Assembly (NCBI GenBank): GCA_031556475.1
Contig: JAVBSY010000004.1
Location: 1 to 64,000, forward strand
Length of the DNA: 64,000 bases
Reading direction: 5' to 3'
From: Azoarcus sp031556475
GTDB lineage: Bacteria > Pseudomonadota > Gammaproteobacteria > Burkholderiales > Rhodocyclaceae
Positions within the stretch are counted from its first letter, which is position 1; every line of letters begins with the position of its first letter. The notes beneath the pieces are model-generated. The model saw only the letters and a list, made by a program, of their open reading frames with translations. It searched no databases and was not told the DNA's origin. Positions 44,853-53,621 of the stretch are shown here, one piece after another. Position numbers and translations under genes: made by a program.

Positions 44853-46544
44853 GTGAATCTCAAGATCCGTTTCCTGATTCTGGCCGCGGCCCTGATGGTC
44901 GTCTCTTCGGTGACGACATGGTTGGTTTTTCGCCATATCGCCCAGGGCGTCATCGAGCAGTGGGGCGTGCGTCTGGCGGAAAAACAGGCGCTCTACGACA
45001 AGTCGCGCCTGCTTCAGCCGTTGATGCGCGAAATCGCGCTGGTCAGCCAACTGGCGAATTCACCGCAAGTCAAGCACTGGGCGCGCAATTCGGGTGATGA
45101 AGCGTCGAAGCGCGACGCCATCGCCGAAATGGAAAGCTTTCGCCCCAATTTCCAGGAAGGCAACTATTTTGTCGCGTTCCTGGATTCCGGTGCCTACTAC
45201 TTCAACAACGCCGACAACGAATTCGCCGGGCGCCAACTGCGCTACCACCTGAACCCGGACAAGGCGAAGGACCGCTGGTTTTACCAACTCGTCGGCGAGA
45301 AAATCGACACTCATGTCAACGTCAATCCAGATCAGCATCTGGGTATCACCAAGCTGTGGATCGATGTATTGATCCGCGATGGCGACAGGGTTCTCGGCGT
45401 TGTCGGCACCGGCCTGAATCTGGACATTTTCATGCGCAATGTGGCCGACTCCGAGCAGCCGGGCGTTCTTTCCATGTTCCTGAAGCGCGACGGCACCATT
45501 CAGTTCTCACACGAATCGCGCCATATCGACTTCGCCCGCATTAAACCCGCCGAGGAGCGCGAAACGCTGGATTCGCTGCTGAAACAGCCCGCCGAGCGCG
45601 ATGCCTTGAAGCGCTCGATGCAGGAACTCGCGGATGGCGACGGCAAGCGCGTTGCCAGCCATTTCGTCCATATCGGTGGTAAACGTTATCTTGCCGGTGT
45701 TGCGTATATACCGGAGATCGAGTGGTACGAGCTGACTTTGCTTGATCTGAGGGCGCTCATGCCGCTAGGCGGCTTCAGCGGCATCGCGTTTGCGTTTCTC
45801 GCCATGCTGCTGGTGTCGCTGATGTTGTTCCATGTCGTGCTCAGCCGTCTTGTGATTACTCCCCTGGGTGCCCTGGAAAAAGCCATGACGCGGGTGCGCG
45901 ACAACGATTTTTCCGGCTATTCCCTGCCGGTCGGGCATGGTGAAATTCGCCGGCTCATCGCCCATTTCGACGCCATGGCCGCAGCCATCCGTACCACCAC
46001 CCATACCCTCGAAGCCAAGGTGCGGGAACGTACCGAAGAACTCAACCAGCTCGCCTGTCTCGACCCGCTTACCAAGTTGCTCAACCGCCGTGGTATGCAC
46101 CAGCGGATCAAGCATGCGATCCACCGTATCGAACGCGAAGGCGGCCAGTTCGGTTTGTTGTGGGTCGATATCGATACGTTCAAGGGCATCAACGACCGTT
46201 TCGGCCATGCCGTCGGCGATCAGGCGCTGGTGGATGTAGCCACGCTGCTGCAACGCAATCTTCGCCCCTACGACAGCGCGGCCCGTTGGGGTGGCGACGA
46301 ATTTCTCGTTCTGCTGCTGCCTTGCGATGCCGATACGCTACCCGGACTGGGCGAGCGCATCCGTGCCGGTGTCGAGGCCAAAGTCTGGCTTCCCGGCGGC
46401 AGCAACGCGACTGTCAGTGTTGGTGCCTATCTGGCTTCCACTGGTGAATCGATGGAAAGCATCCTGCGCCGTGCGGATGAAGCGCTCTACGCTGCCAAAG
46501 CCGCCGGGCGGAACTGTCTGCGTATCGCGCCGCCACCGGATTGA
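44853..46544 (+). CDS. Membrane sensor diguanylate cyclase
   Basis: A 563-residue protein: N-terminal membrane segment (about residues 7-27), a periplasmic sensor region of about 270 residues resembling a Cache domain, a second segment (about 306-330), HAMP, then GGDEF. The active-site motif GGDEF is at 480-484 and the inhibitory site RxxD at R471-D474, so a functional cyclase with product inhibition is expected. The start is GTG 44853. It is at the end of the rightward pigment operon, which could couple pigment or surface state to cyclic-di-GMP. Confidence 0.88.
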   Translation: MNLKIRFLILAAALMVVSSVTTWLVFRHIAQGVIEQWGVRLAEKQALYDKSRLLQPLMREIALVSQLANSPQVKHWARNSGDEASKRDAIAEMESFRPNFQEGNYFVAFLDSGAYYFNNADNEFAGRQLRYHLNPDKAKDRWFYQLVGEKIDTHVNVNPDQHLGITKLWIDVLIRDGDRVLGVVGTGLNLDIFMRNVADSEQPGVLSMFLKRDGTIQFSHESRHIDFARIKPAEERETLDSLLKQPAERDALKRSMQELADGDGKRVASHFVHIGGKRYLAGVAYIPEIEWYELTLLDLRALMPLGGFSGIAFAFLAMLLVSLMLFHVVLSRLVITPLGALEKAMTRVRDNDFSGYSLPVGHGEIRRLIAHFDAMAAAIRTTTHTLEAKVRERTEELNQLACLDPLTKLLNRRGMHQRIKHAIHRIEREGGQFGLLWVDIDTFKGINDRFGHAVGDQALVDVATLLQRNLRPYDSAARWGGDEFLVLLLPCDADTLPGLGERIRAGVEAKVWLPGGSNATVSVGAYLASTGESMESILRRADEALYAAKAAGRNCLRIAPPPD

Positions 46545-46545
46545 T

Positions 46546-47322
46546 TCAAGTCCGCAGCCGACGCCACAGCAACAACGGCAGGCGCAGCAAAAAACCGAAA
46601 AACAGCCGGCTGTGCATCCAGGTGAGCAGCGTGTTGTCGCGCCAATAGCGGAAGTGGGAGACGCCGCCCTCGTCGGTGCGGAAATATTTTACCGGGGCGT
46701 CCAGATTGATCGGCGGCACGCCGCGCCAAGCCAGCCGCACGGCGGCCTCGGGGTCGAAGTCGAAACGGCGCATCCAGCGCTGGGTACGCATCACCGCACG
46801 CAGCGGTTCGATCGGATAAACGCGAAAACCATACAGCGAATCGTCGATGCCGGCCCACAGGGTTTCCAGGTTGGCCCAGGCGTTCGATACCTTGCGCCCG
46901 CGCACACGCAGGAGCGGTGCGCTGGCGTCGAACACCGGGCGGCCGAGGATCATTGCTTGCGGGTGGGCGGCGGATTCGGCCATGAAGCGTGGAATCAGCG
47001 TGGCAGGGTGCTGGCCGTCGGAATCCATCGTCAGTACATGAGTGAAACCGGCTTGTGCCGCTTCGTCCAGACCGTGCAGCACGGCCGCGCCCTTGCCGCC
47101 GTTTTTCTCCAGCACGAAGACGCGCAGGCCGTCGTCGCACACAGCCAGGTCACGCAGTTGTTCCGCGCTGCCGTCGGTACTGCCGTCGACCACGACCCAC
47201 ACCGGGTTCCACTGAGCGCAGGCGGCGGCAATGGTGTCGAGAACCCTGGCGCCGGGGTTGTAGCTGGGAATCAGCACCAGGTGCGTGGTTGAGGCTCGGG
47301 TGGAAGACGGCGGAAGAGTCAT
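46546..47322 (-). CDS. Family 2 glycosyltransferase
   Basis: A 258-residue GT-A enzyme: VLIPSYNPG, VVVDGSTDGS, and MDSDGQHP (metal-binding DxD). An amphipathic C-terminus rich in Arg and Leu (LLRLPLLLWRRL) suggests membrane association. ATG 47322 is chosen because it overlaps the acyltransferase stop as ATGA. It is the last gene of the leftward operon. Xanthomonadin and aryl polyene loci often carry a glycosyltransferase/acyltransferase pair that transfers the polyene to a lipid or sugar carrier; this pair fits. Confidence 0.85.
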   Translation of the reverse strand: MTLPPSSTRASTTHLVLIPSYNPGARVLDTIAAACAQWNPVWVVVDGSTDGSAEQLRDLAVCDDGLRVFVLEKNGGKGAAVLHGLDEAAQAGFTHVLTMDSDGQHPATLIPRFMAESAAHPQAMILGRPVFDASAPLLRVRGRKVSNAWANLETLWAGIDDSLYGFRVYPIEPLRAVMRTQRWMRRFDFDPEAAVRLAWRGVPPINLDAPVKYFRTDEGGVSHFRYWRDNTLLTWMHSRLFFGFLLRLPLLLWRRLRT

Positions 47323-48080
47323 GACTGGGGTGGTGGCGTCCATTCCGCGCGGGCGAGCTCAGTGGAGAAATAGGCCTCGAGCTCAGCGATGAAGCCGGCA
47401 GTGTTTTTCGCCGGTTCGAACCTGCGGCCAAGACGGACACGGTAACGGATCGGCATGGGCGGGCAGCGGAACAGCGGCCAACCCTTGGTCAGGTAGGCGG
47501 AGTCGGTTTCGATGATCAAGGTTTGCACGGGCACCCGTGCGCGGCGCGAGATCAGCGCCACGCTGGGCAGCAGGGGATTGAGTGGCTGGCGCACGGTGCG
47601 CGTGCCTTCGGGAAAGAGCAACAATTGGCCGCCGCGCTTGAGGTCGTCGCAAGCCGCCATCACCATCGTCAATGGTTGGGCGTTGGGAATATAGCGCGCC
47701 AAGCGGGCGCCAGCGCCGAGAAAGAGGTTTTTCATCAACGTGGCTTTCATCACGCAGGCGACGTTGGGCAGGCGTGAGACGACCATGACGGCGTCGAGCA
47801 GGCAGGGGTGGTTGGGTGCCAACACCAAGGGGCCTGCGTCGCGTAGTGCGTCCAGTTCGGACAGGTCGAAGCGGCAGGCGCCGAGCAAGGACAACAATTG
47901 GAGATAGAAGCGGAACACACCGGTGATGACGTGCCGACCGAGCGGGCGGCCGGTTTGCGCGGGAAGAATCACGTTCAGCACGACGGCGAAAGGCAGCCAT
48001 GCGAGGCATAACAGGCCCAGGCTGCCAAGCCCTGCGTAAAGGCAGAAACCAGCGTAAATCCGGGGGAACTGGCGTGCCAT
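47319..48080 (-). CDS. Lysophospholipid acyltransferase family protein
   Basis: A 253-residue PlsC-type acyltransferase. The HX4D motif is in APNHPCLLDAV and the FPEGTR motif in LLFPEGTRT; both are intact. One N-terminal hydrophobic segment anchors it in the inner membrane. In pigment clusters this class is thought to attach the polyene carboxylate to a glycerolipid-like acceptor. It overlaps the glycosyltransferase gene. Confidence 0.87.
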   Translation of the reverse strand: MARQFPRIYAGFCLYAGLGSLGLLCLAWLPFAVVLNVILPAQTGRPLGRHVITGVFRFYLQLLSLLGACRFDLSELDALRDAGPLVLAPNHPCLLDAVMVVSRLPNVACVMKATLMKNLFLGAGARLARYIPNAQPLTMVMAACDDLKRGGQLLLFPEGTRTVRQPLNPLLPSVALISRRARVPVQTLIIETDSAYLTKGWPLFRCPPMPIRYRVRLGRRFEPAKNTAGFIAELEAYFSTELARAEWTPPPQS

Positions 48081-48127
48081 GATAAGGGAGGGGCAAAAAG
48101 AGAGAATGTATGGAAGTGCGTGCGGGA

Positions 48128-48964
48128 TCAGCGGTCGTCCTGAACGCGCTCGGACGATTCGCCGATGATCCAGGATATGGCGACGCCGGCGGCCCAGGCG
48201 TGATCGCTGCGCACCAACGGGCTGTCGTCGAAGACGGCGCCGCGCAAGGTGTCGTAACGGACGAAGGAGCCGACCCAGTAGCGTTCGAAACGTTTGGACA
48301 GCGCGGCGATGAACTGCGTGCCGCCATAACCGCCCGATGCTTTGTAGGTTTGGCGTTCAGGCGTGGCATAGCGGGGATCGACGCTGTAGAAGTAGTCGTG
48401 CTGGCGGCGGTTGCCGAAAACCGGGCCGACGAGGGTGCCGAGATTCCAGCCGGTATGGCCGAAGGGGTCTTCCACGTCGATGTTGAAGAACGGCGTAAAC
48501 ACCACGCCGACAGGCCGTACCGGCCCGACGACGGTGTAGGCGACGCGTACCGGCAGGCGCAGGTCGAACTTGGCGCGGCGGTCGTGCGAGCGCCACATGG
48601 TGAAATCCAGCGAGGGGCCGACTTCGATTGTCGGCTTGATGTCCGGCATGCCGCGGCGGGCGTCGTTGCCGTCGCTATCGACGGGAATCGATGCGGCCAG
48701 GCTGAGGTTCAGCTCGACGTTTTCATTCTCGAAGAAAACGCCGCGCACGCCGTCGCGGTCGGCCTTGAGGAATTCGCCGCGGTAAACGAAATAAGGCACG
48801 GGAAAGGCGTGGACGCTTTGTTCATCCGAACCGCGATAGTCGGGAAAGGAAACGACGCCGATACCGGCCCCCACTTCCCACAACGGCTTTTCTTCCGCCT
48901 GTGTGGCGGTGACGACGGTACTGAGTATGACGGCCGCCACTACGGCAGCGAAACGGCGGATCAT
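48128..48964 (-). CDS. MipA/OmpV family outer membrane protein
   Basis: A 278-residue protein with a signal peptide (cleavage near TQA at residue 23) and the MipA/OmpV pattern: WEVGAGIGVVSFPDYRGSDEQ, FPVPYFVYRGEFL and GGYGGTQFIAALSKRF. It should form a small outer membrane barrel. It overlaps the chorismatase-like gene by 4 bp and precedes the acyltransferase, so it may place or sense the product at the outer membrane. Confidence 0.9.
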   Translation of the reverse strand: MIRRFAAVVAAVILSTVVTATQAEEKPLWEVGAGIGVVSFPDYRGSDEQSVHAFPVPYFVYRGEFLKADRDGVRGVFFENENVELNLSLAASIPVDSDGNDARRGMPDIKPTIEVGPSLDFTMWRSHDRRAKFDLRLPVRVAYTVVGPVRPVGVVFTPFFNIDVEDPFGHTGWNLGTLVGPVFGNRRQHDYFYSVDPRYATPERQTYKASGGYGGTQFIAALSKRFERYWVGSFVRYDTLRGAVFDDSPLVRSDHAWAAGVAISWIIGESSERVQDDR

Positions 48965-49998
48965 GGGCCGACCTCGATCGAATGGCCGCCGCTTGCCTCG
49001 ATTTCTACAAGCAGGTCGGCCCGGCAGACATCCGCCTGCACATAAGTCACATGGGTGCTGTCGCCAAGGTGGGCGCGCACGATGTCGCGTACCGTCGGCA
49101 GGTCCGAGCGGTTGCGCACGTAGGCGATGTAGGCGAAGGTTTCGGCGCGAAAACGCACACCGGCCACTTTCCCCGCTTCATCGAATACCGCGTCGATATT
49201 CGCCAGGGCTTCGCGTGTCTGCGCGGCCACGTCACCGACGTGGCGAGTGGTATGGCCGACGATGCTGGCAGTGCCGGAAATGAACAGCAGGATACCGTCG
49301 CTGTTTTCATTGCCGCAGCGTGCGAAGGCCGCGCGGGAAAACAGAGGGCTGCGCGTGCCGTATTCCGCCGGGTAACGCCAGGCACTGAGTTGGCGCGGAT
49401 TTTCCACCCCTTGCGGGCATTGGCGGCCGGCGAGAAAGGCGAGCGTCAGCGGGCCGTGGGTGGAGCCGAGCACACAGGCGGCCGGCATGTCGCGGTCGAG
49501 CGCGCGGCCGGCGGCGGTAAAGCCTTTCTGGCGGCCGGCGTTGAATTGGCGGTAGCGTTCGGTGCCGCCCTCGATGGCGTTGATTCTCGGCAGGTAAGTC
49601 CATACCCGCAGCAGGCCGGGGTAGCCGAGCGTATCGAGCGCTTCGAAAACAGTGTGGTAAGCCGTTTCGGCGGCATTCTGCAGCGCCGTGGTTTCGCCCT
49701 GCGCGGTGAAATCGGCTTCGTCGAGGTTCAAGACGCCGAACAGCCATTCGTCCGTATGGCGGTAAGCGAGTGCGCCGCGACGCCCCGAGCGCACGTCGCC
49801 GCCGCTCAGCCAGGCCATGCAAGAGGGCTGTGCCGGGTCGAGCGGCTGCATCGCCACCCGTTGTACTCCTGAATCGTCGCCGGCCACTGCCGGCAATCCG
49901 AAAACCAGCCCTCCCAGCAAGCGCGGATCGGGTATTGCCCTTTCTTCCGATGCCTGCGGTAAGGGCCAGGCAAGGTTCAACGCCAGCACAGCCGTCAT
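48961..49998 (-). CDS. Chorismatase-like protein (XanB2/FkbO/Hyg5 family)
   Basis: A 345-residue protein with a start at 49998 (ATGA overlap with the flavoprotein gene); longer frames upstream are antisense to that gene. It has two Rid-like alpha/beta repeats, with LLRVWTYLPRIN, RYRQFNAGR and ISGTASIVGH as the family signatures. XanB2-type enzymes convert chorismate to 3- and 4-hydroxybenzoate, and 3-hydroxybenzoate primes xanthomonadin. The gene thus probably provides the aryl starter unit of the pathway. Confidence 0.75.
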   Translation of the reverse strand: MTAVLALNLAWPLPQASEERAIPDPRLLGGLVFGLPAVAGDDSGVQRVAMQPLDPAQPSCMAWLSGGDVRSGRRGALAYRHTDEWLFGVLNLDEADFTAQGETTALQNAAETAYHTVFEALDTLGYPGLLRVWTYLPRINAIEGGTERYRQFNAGRQKGFTAAGRALDRDMPAACVLGSTHGPLTLAFLAGRQCPQGVENPRQLSAWRYPAEYGTRSPLFSRAAFARCGNENSDGILLFISGTASIVGHTTRHVGDVAAQTREALANIDAVFDEAGKVAGVRFRAETFAYIAYVRNRSDLPTVRDIVRAHLGDSTHVTYVQADVCRADLLVEIEASGGHSIEVGP

Positions 49999-51371
49999 GC
50001 GTTTGCTGCCATCTCGCCGTCGTCGACCGGTTGAATGTTCTGCTTGCGCCGCCGCCAGGCTGTCAGGGTACGGCGCCAGTTGCGTGCCGCGGCGATGTAG
50101 TAGATGCACTTGAAAACCGTGAGCGAGAACCAGATTGGCGTACGGCCGTAAATATCGCCGGCCAGCAGCGAGATCAGCGCATCCTTGACCCGCAGCGGGT
50201 TGCGCGGTCCCATGAAAAGATCGCGCATGGTCGGGTCGGTCATGCGGTAGATGAACCATGAGAATTCGCGTGGGCCGTGGCGCATGCCTTTGTCGAAACG
50301 CACCATGGCCGCCTGCGTCTGCTCGGGGTGGCGCAGACAGGTATCGACCGCGTCGGCGCCGAAGAACGCGCCCTGCATCGCCAGCATGACGCCGGAGGAG
50401 AACACCGGATCGATGAACGCGTAAGCGTCGCCGAGCAAAATGTAGTTGTGGCCGTATGTGTGCGTGGTGGTGTAGGAAAAATTGCCTGTCGCCTCCACCG
50501 GCGAAACCATCTTGGCTTGCGCCAGGCGCTCGGTCAGCGGCTTGCACAGCGCGATGGTATCGAGCAGAAAGGCTTCCCTGCTGCGTCCGTTGCGCTGTTT
50601 CATGTAGTACGGCCACGTGACCGCGCCGACGCTGGTGGCGCCATCGGCCAGCGGGATGAACCAGAACCAGCCATGCTCGAACCAGTAGATGCTGATGTTG
50701 CCTTCGGCATCGCCGCAATGGCGCGTGGCGCCGGCGAAGTGGGCATACAGCGCGGAACTGTTGTGCTTCGGGTTGCGGTGCTTGGCGCGCATGCGGTTGG
50801 CGATGAAGGTATCGCGCCCGGAGGCGTCGACGACGAAGCGTGCCTGCCAGCGTTCGCGCCGGCCGTCATCGTGCTCCGCCTCGATGGTCGCGCCGGTGGG
50901 GAGAAACTCGACTTCCTTGACCCGGCAGCCTTCGATGACCGTGCTTCCCTTTTTCGTCGCGTTGCGGATCAGTGCAAGGTCGAATTCGGAGCGGCGTATC
51001 TGGTAGGCGTAGGGCAGGTCCTTGTTCCAGCCTTCGGCGAAGTTGAAGACCTGCGAGTTGTCGTGATGCGGCGAAATGAATTCGGCACTGTTCTTGCGGA
51101 TGCCCATGGCGCGTATTTCGTCGGCTACGCCAAGCTTTTCGAACAAGGGCAGATTGGCCGGCAGCAGGGATTCGCCAATGTGGAAACGTGGGTGGCGGTC
51201 CTTTTCCAACACCGTCACGGCATGTCCGCGCTCGGCGAGCAAGGCGGCAATGGTGGAGCCGGCGGGGCCGCCGCCGATGACCAGCACGTCGCAATGCGAT
51301 TCGGTGATCGGCAGGGGGGATTCGGCGGCCGAGGGGCGCGAGAAAGTCGGCTGGGTAGTGGTGGTATTCAT
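49995..51371 (-). CDS. FAD-dependent oxidoreductase, halogenase-like
   Basis: A 458-residue flavoprotein. The dinucleotide motif is GGGPAGSTIAALLAERGHAV near residue 33, followed by FHIGESLLP and the late GDAYAFIDPVFSSGVMLAM region. HGWFWFIPL contains the WxWxIP motif typical of flavin-dependent halogenases. Xanthomonadins are brominated aryl polyenes and their clusters carry such a gene, so halogenation of the aryl ring is plausible. Geranylgeranyl-reductase-like relatives share the fold but normally lack WxWxIP. Confidence 0.75.
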   Translation of the reverse strand: MNTTTTQPTFSRPSAAESPLPITESHCDVLVIGGGPAGSTIAALLAERGHAVTVLEKDRHPRFHIGESLLPANLPLFEKLGVADEIRAMGIRKNSAEFISPHHDNSQVFNFAEGWNKDLPYAYQIRRSEFDLALIRNATKKGSTVIEGCRVKEVEFLPTGATIEAEHDDGRRERWQARFVVDASGRDTFIANRMRAKHRNPKHNSSALYAHFAGATRHCGDAEGNISIYWFEHGWFWFIPLADGATSVGAVTWPYYMKQRNGRSREAFLLDTIALCKPLTERLAQAKMVSPVEATGNFSYTTTHTYGHNYILLGDAYAFIDPVFSSGVMLAMQGAFFGADAVDTCLRHPEQTQAAMVRFDKGMRHGPREFSWFIYRMTDPTMRDLFMGPRNPLRVKDALISLLAGDIYGRTPIWFSLTVFKCIYYIAAARNWRRTLTAWRRRKQNIQPVDDGEMAANA

Positions 51372-52003
51372 GGTTTATGGATCATCAAACGCAGTGTATC
51401 GGGATGGCCGGAAATGTCCTTGACGCGGCCCTGCTTGTCCCACTCGACCTGGTACTCGCCGAAGCTCGACCACCAGTAACGCCATACCGGTTCGTCGAGC
51501 GAGCGGTTTTCGTTGGTGAGCGGGTAGCCCACGGCCATCAGCACCTGTTCCTTGGTCATGCCCTTCGTCAGGCGGCCTGCCTTGATCGCGTCCTGCGTCT
51601 GTTTCGGGAACGTGGCCAGTCGGGTGCGGGGATCGCTCGGCACAACAAGCTTCTTCACCCATTGCTCCAGGCTTTCCTGCTCGCGGCCGTAGTCGTGGCC
51701 CAGGCGGTACGGCTTGCCATTCATATCCACATGGGCGCGCTCCCTCCCGTAGGACAGGACCTTTACCGGTGTGCCGGCGGGAATCATCGGCAAGTTGGCG
51801 TAATTGGAATCGCTGATCCAATCGCCTTCGTAATGGAGGTTGCAGCATGTATAGCCTTGGAACAATTCCGGAGCCGGTTTCGTTTCCAGCGTTTTACAGC
51901 CGCTCAAAACCAGTAGCGCGGCAGCCGTCGCGGCTCCCAGTTTCATGCCTTGCCGGAAGAAGGGGGGGACACCTTCATCCTTGTGCATTCTGTCTTTCGC
52001 CAT
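51368..52003 (-). CDS. Lipoprotein with BamE/SmpA-like motif, paralogue 1
   Basis: A 211-residue predicted lipoprotein: hydrophobic leader to LVLSGC (lipobox Cys near residue 36), then QGYTCCNLHYEG, WISDSNYANLP and RLTKGMTKEQVLMAVGYP. The last resembles the BamE/OmlA (SmpA) repeat. GAGGTGA precedes the start. It is the first gene of the six-gene leftward operon and overlaps the flavoprotein gene by 4 bp. A clear paralogue lies at 54,387. Function unknown; an outer membrane assembly or envelope role is suggested. Confidence 0.75.
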   Translation of the reverse strand: MAKDRMHKDEGVPPFFRQGMKLGAATAAALLVLSGCKTLETKPAPELFQGYTCCNLHYEGDWISDSNYANLPMIPAGTPVKVLSYGRERAHVDMNGKPYRLGHDYGREQESLEQWVKKLVVPSDPRTRLATFPKQTQDAIKAGRLTKGMTKEQVLMAVGYPLTNENRSLDEPVWRYWWSSFGEYQVEWDKQGRVKDISGHPDTLRLMIHKP

Positions 52004-52083
52004 GATTCACCTCGGATTTACCCTTATCACGCGCGGACTATACCCTACGCACATTGACAGCGGAACCGCTCCGTTTCATCCTG

Positions 52084-52135
52084 CCGCATCGGGACATCCT
52101 TCGTCCTTGCCGCCGCCGCGGCCGTCCCGATGCGG
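52084..52135. repeat. 12-bp perfect inverted repeat in a divergent promoter region
   Basis: CCGCATCGGGAC (52084-52095) and GTCCCGATGCGG (52124-52135) are perfect inverted copies separated by 28 bases. The pair lies between the lipoprotein gene (start 52003) and the methyltransferase gene (start 52199), which diverge. It could be an operator for a dimeric regulator or an mRNA leader hairpin. Confidence 0.8.
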
Positions 52136-52155
52136 TGTGGAAAGCGGTGTGGAAA
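52132..52155. repeat. Tandem 12-bp direct repeat
   Basis: GCGGTGTGGAAA occurs twice head to tail without a gap. It overlaps the right arm of the inverted repeat and lies 44 bp before the methyltransferase start. It may be a regulatory site or replication slippage. Confidence 0.8.
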
Positions 52156-52198
52156 ATCCCGCTTCGGCAGGCTTATTCGGGCGCATTTTTAACTGATA

Positions 52199-52972
52199 AT
52201 GTCACCATCGAAGTTGTCGAGTCTTGCCCGTCCCATGCCGATTCTCAGCCTGTCCGACTGGTTGGAAACGCCTCAGGGGCATTACCTGCTCGAATGGGAG
52301 CAGGCCAAATTCGACCTCATGGTGGCCGATCTTTTCGGCTATCACGCTGTTCAGATCGGATTGCCCGAAGTCGATTTCCTGCGCGCCAACCGCATGCCTT
52401 ATCGCTTTGCCTGCGCCAGCGCGGGGGAAGTCGATGTGGTCGCACGCGAATGCGAACTGCCCTTCGCCACTGCCAGTCTCGACCTCGTGGTGTTGCCGCA
52501 TGTGCTCGAATTCGCGCAGAGTCCGCACCAGGTACTGCGCGAAGTGGAACGCGTTCTCGTGCCCGAAGGCAGCGTCATCCTGTCCGGCTTCAATCCCTTC
52601 AGCCTGTGGGGTGTGCGCCGCTTTGCCGCGCGTGGAAATGGAACCTATCCGTGGCGGGGGCAGTACCTTTCACTGCTGCGCGTAAAGGACTGGCTGACGC
52701 TGCTCAGCTTCGAAACGCAGGCTGGCAGCTTCGGCTGCTACGCACCGGCGGTGACCACCCACCGCTGGCTCGAACGCTGGCGCTTCATGGACAAGGCGGG
52801 AGACCGCTGGTGGCCCGTATGTGGTGGCACCTACATCCTGCAGGGCGTCAAGCGTGTGCAGGGAATGCGGATGATCATGCCCAACTGGCGGGAGAAAGGC
52901 GCCGCTGCCAAACGACTGTCGGTCGTCGCCCGGCGCGATGGCGAAACCCGCGGTGTAGCGAAGAACCGCTGA
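52199..52972 (+). CDS. SAM-dependent methyltransferase upstream of rnhA
   Basis: A 257-residue Methyltransf_11-type protein. It lacks a clear GxGxG motif I, but has ELPFATASLDLVVLPHVLEFAQ and REVERVLVPEGSVILSGFNPFSLWGVR, the conserved post-I regions. A methyltransferase immediately before rnhA-dnaQ is a common betaproteobacterial arrangement. The substrate is not known; the degenerate motif I leaves enzymatic activity uncertain. Confidence 0.75.
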   Translation: MSPSKLSSLARPMPILSLSDWLETPQGHYLLEWEQAKFDLMVADLFGYHAVQIGLPEVDFLRANRMPYRFACASAGEVDVVARECELPFATASLDLVVLPHVLEFAQSPHQVLREVERVLVPEGSVILSGFNPFSLWGVRRFAARGNGTYPWRGQYLSLLRVKDWLTLLSFETQAGSFGCYAPAVTTHRWLERWRFMDKAGDRWWPVCGGTYILQGVKRVQGMRMIMPNWREKGAAAKRLSVVARRDGETRGVAKNR

Positions 52973-53147
52973 TCGGTTTGCGTGGCTTTTGTCGCTCGGA
53001 TGATTCTGGTGTCCGACGCGTGGGGGAGTGGTATCGGTTGCATCCGTGGTCATTCCGCGAACAATCCATATGTGGTCGCCCAGGGTGCGATCAGCATGCT
53101 CGTGATGAGACAATCGCCGTTTATGCGGGGCGCAATAGAGACAAGGA

Positions 53148-53597
53148 ATGGAAGAAGTCGATATCTATACCGATGGGGCGTGCAGCGGCAATCCTGGCCC
53201 CGGAGGCTGGGGGGCGATATTGCGCGCGGGAACACACGAGAAAGAAATCTGGGGTGGTGAGCCGCAGACGACCAATAACCGCATGGAGTTGACCGCCGTC
53301 ATCCGCGCATTGACGGAGCTCAAGCGGCCGGTGTCGGTGCGCGTGCATACCGACAGCCAGTATGTGCAGAAAGGAATCTCCGAGTGGATTCATGGCTGGA
53401 AGGCGCGCGGCTGGAAAACGGCGTCGAAAGAGCCGGTGAAGAACGCCGATCTGTGGCGCGCGCTCGACGAAGCGGCCAGCGTCCATCAGGTGAAATGGCT
53501 GTGGGTCAAAGGCCACGCGGGCCACCCTGAAAACGAACGGGCGGACGCGCTTGCCCGGCGCGGCGTCGAGGCATGCCGCGAGGGCGGCAAAGGCTGA
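53148..53597 (+). CDS. rnhA: Ribonuclease HI
   Basis: A 149-residue type 1 RNase H that degrades RNA in RNA-DNA hybrids. The metal-binding acidic residues are all visible: Asp in IYTDGACSGNPG, Glu in NRMELTAV, Asp in VHTDSQYV and the last Asp in NERADALA, with the basic VKGHAGH loop. It is followed 24 bp later by dnaQ, a standard pair. Confidence 0.97.
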   Translation: MEEVDIYTDGACSGNPGPGGWGAILRAGTHEKEIWGGEPQTTNNRMELTAVIRALTELKRPVSVRVHTDSQYVQKGISEWIHGWKARGWKTASKEPVKNADLWRALDEAASVHQVKWLWVKGHAGHPENERADALARRGVEACREGGKG

Positions 53598-53621
53598 ACC
53601 AAGAGGACTGAAAGAATCGCC

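Noticed and set aside
48961..50718. Single 585-codon open frame covering the chorismatase-like region and beyond
   Set aside because: The first 240 codons are antisense or out of frame to the flavoprotein gene; the real gene starts at the ATGA overlap at 49998.
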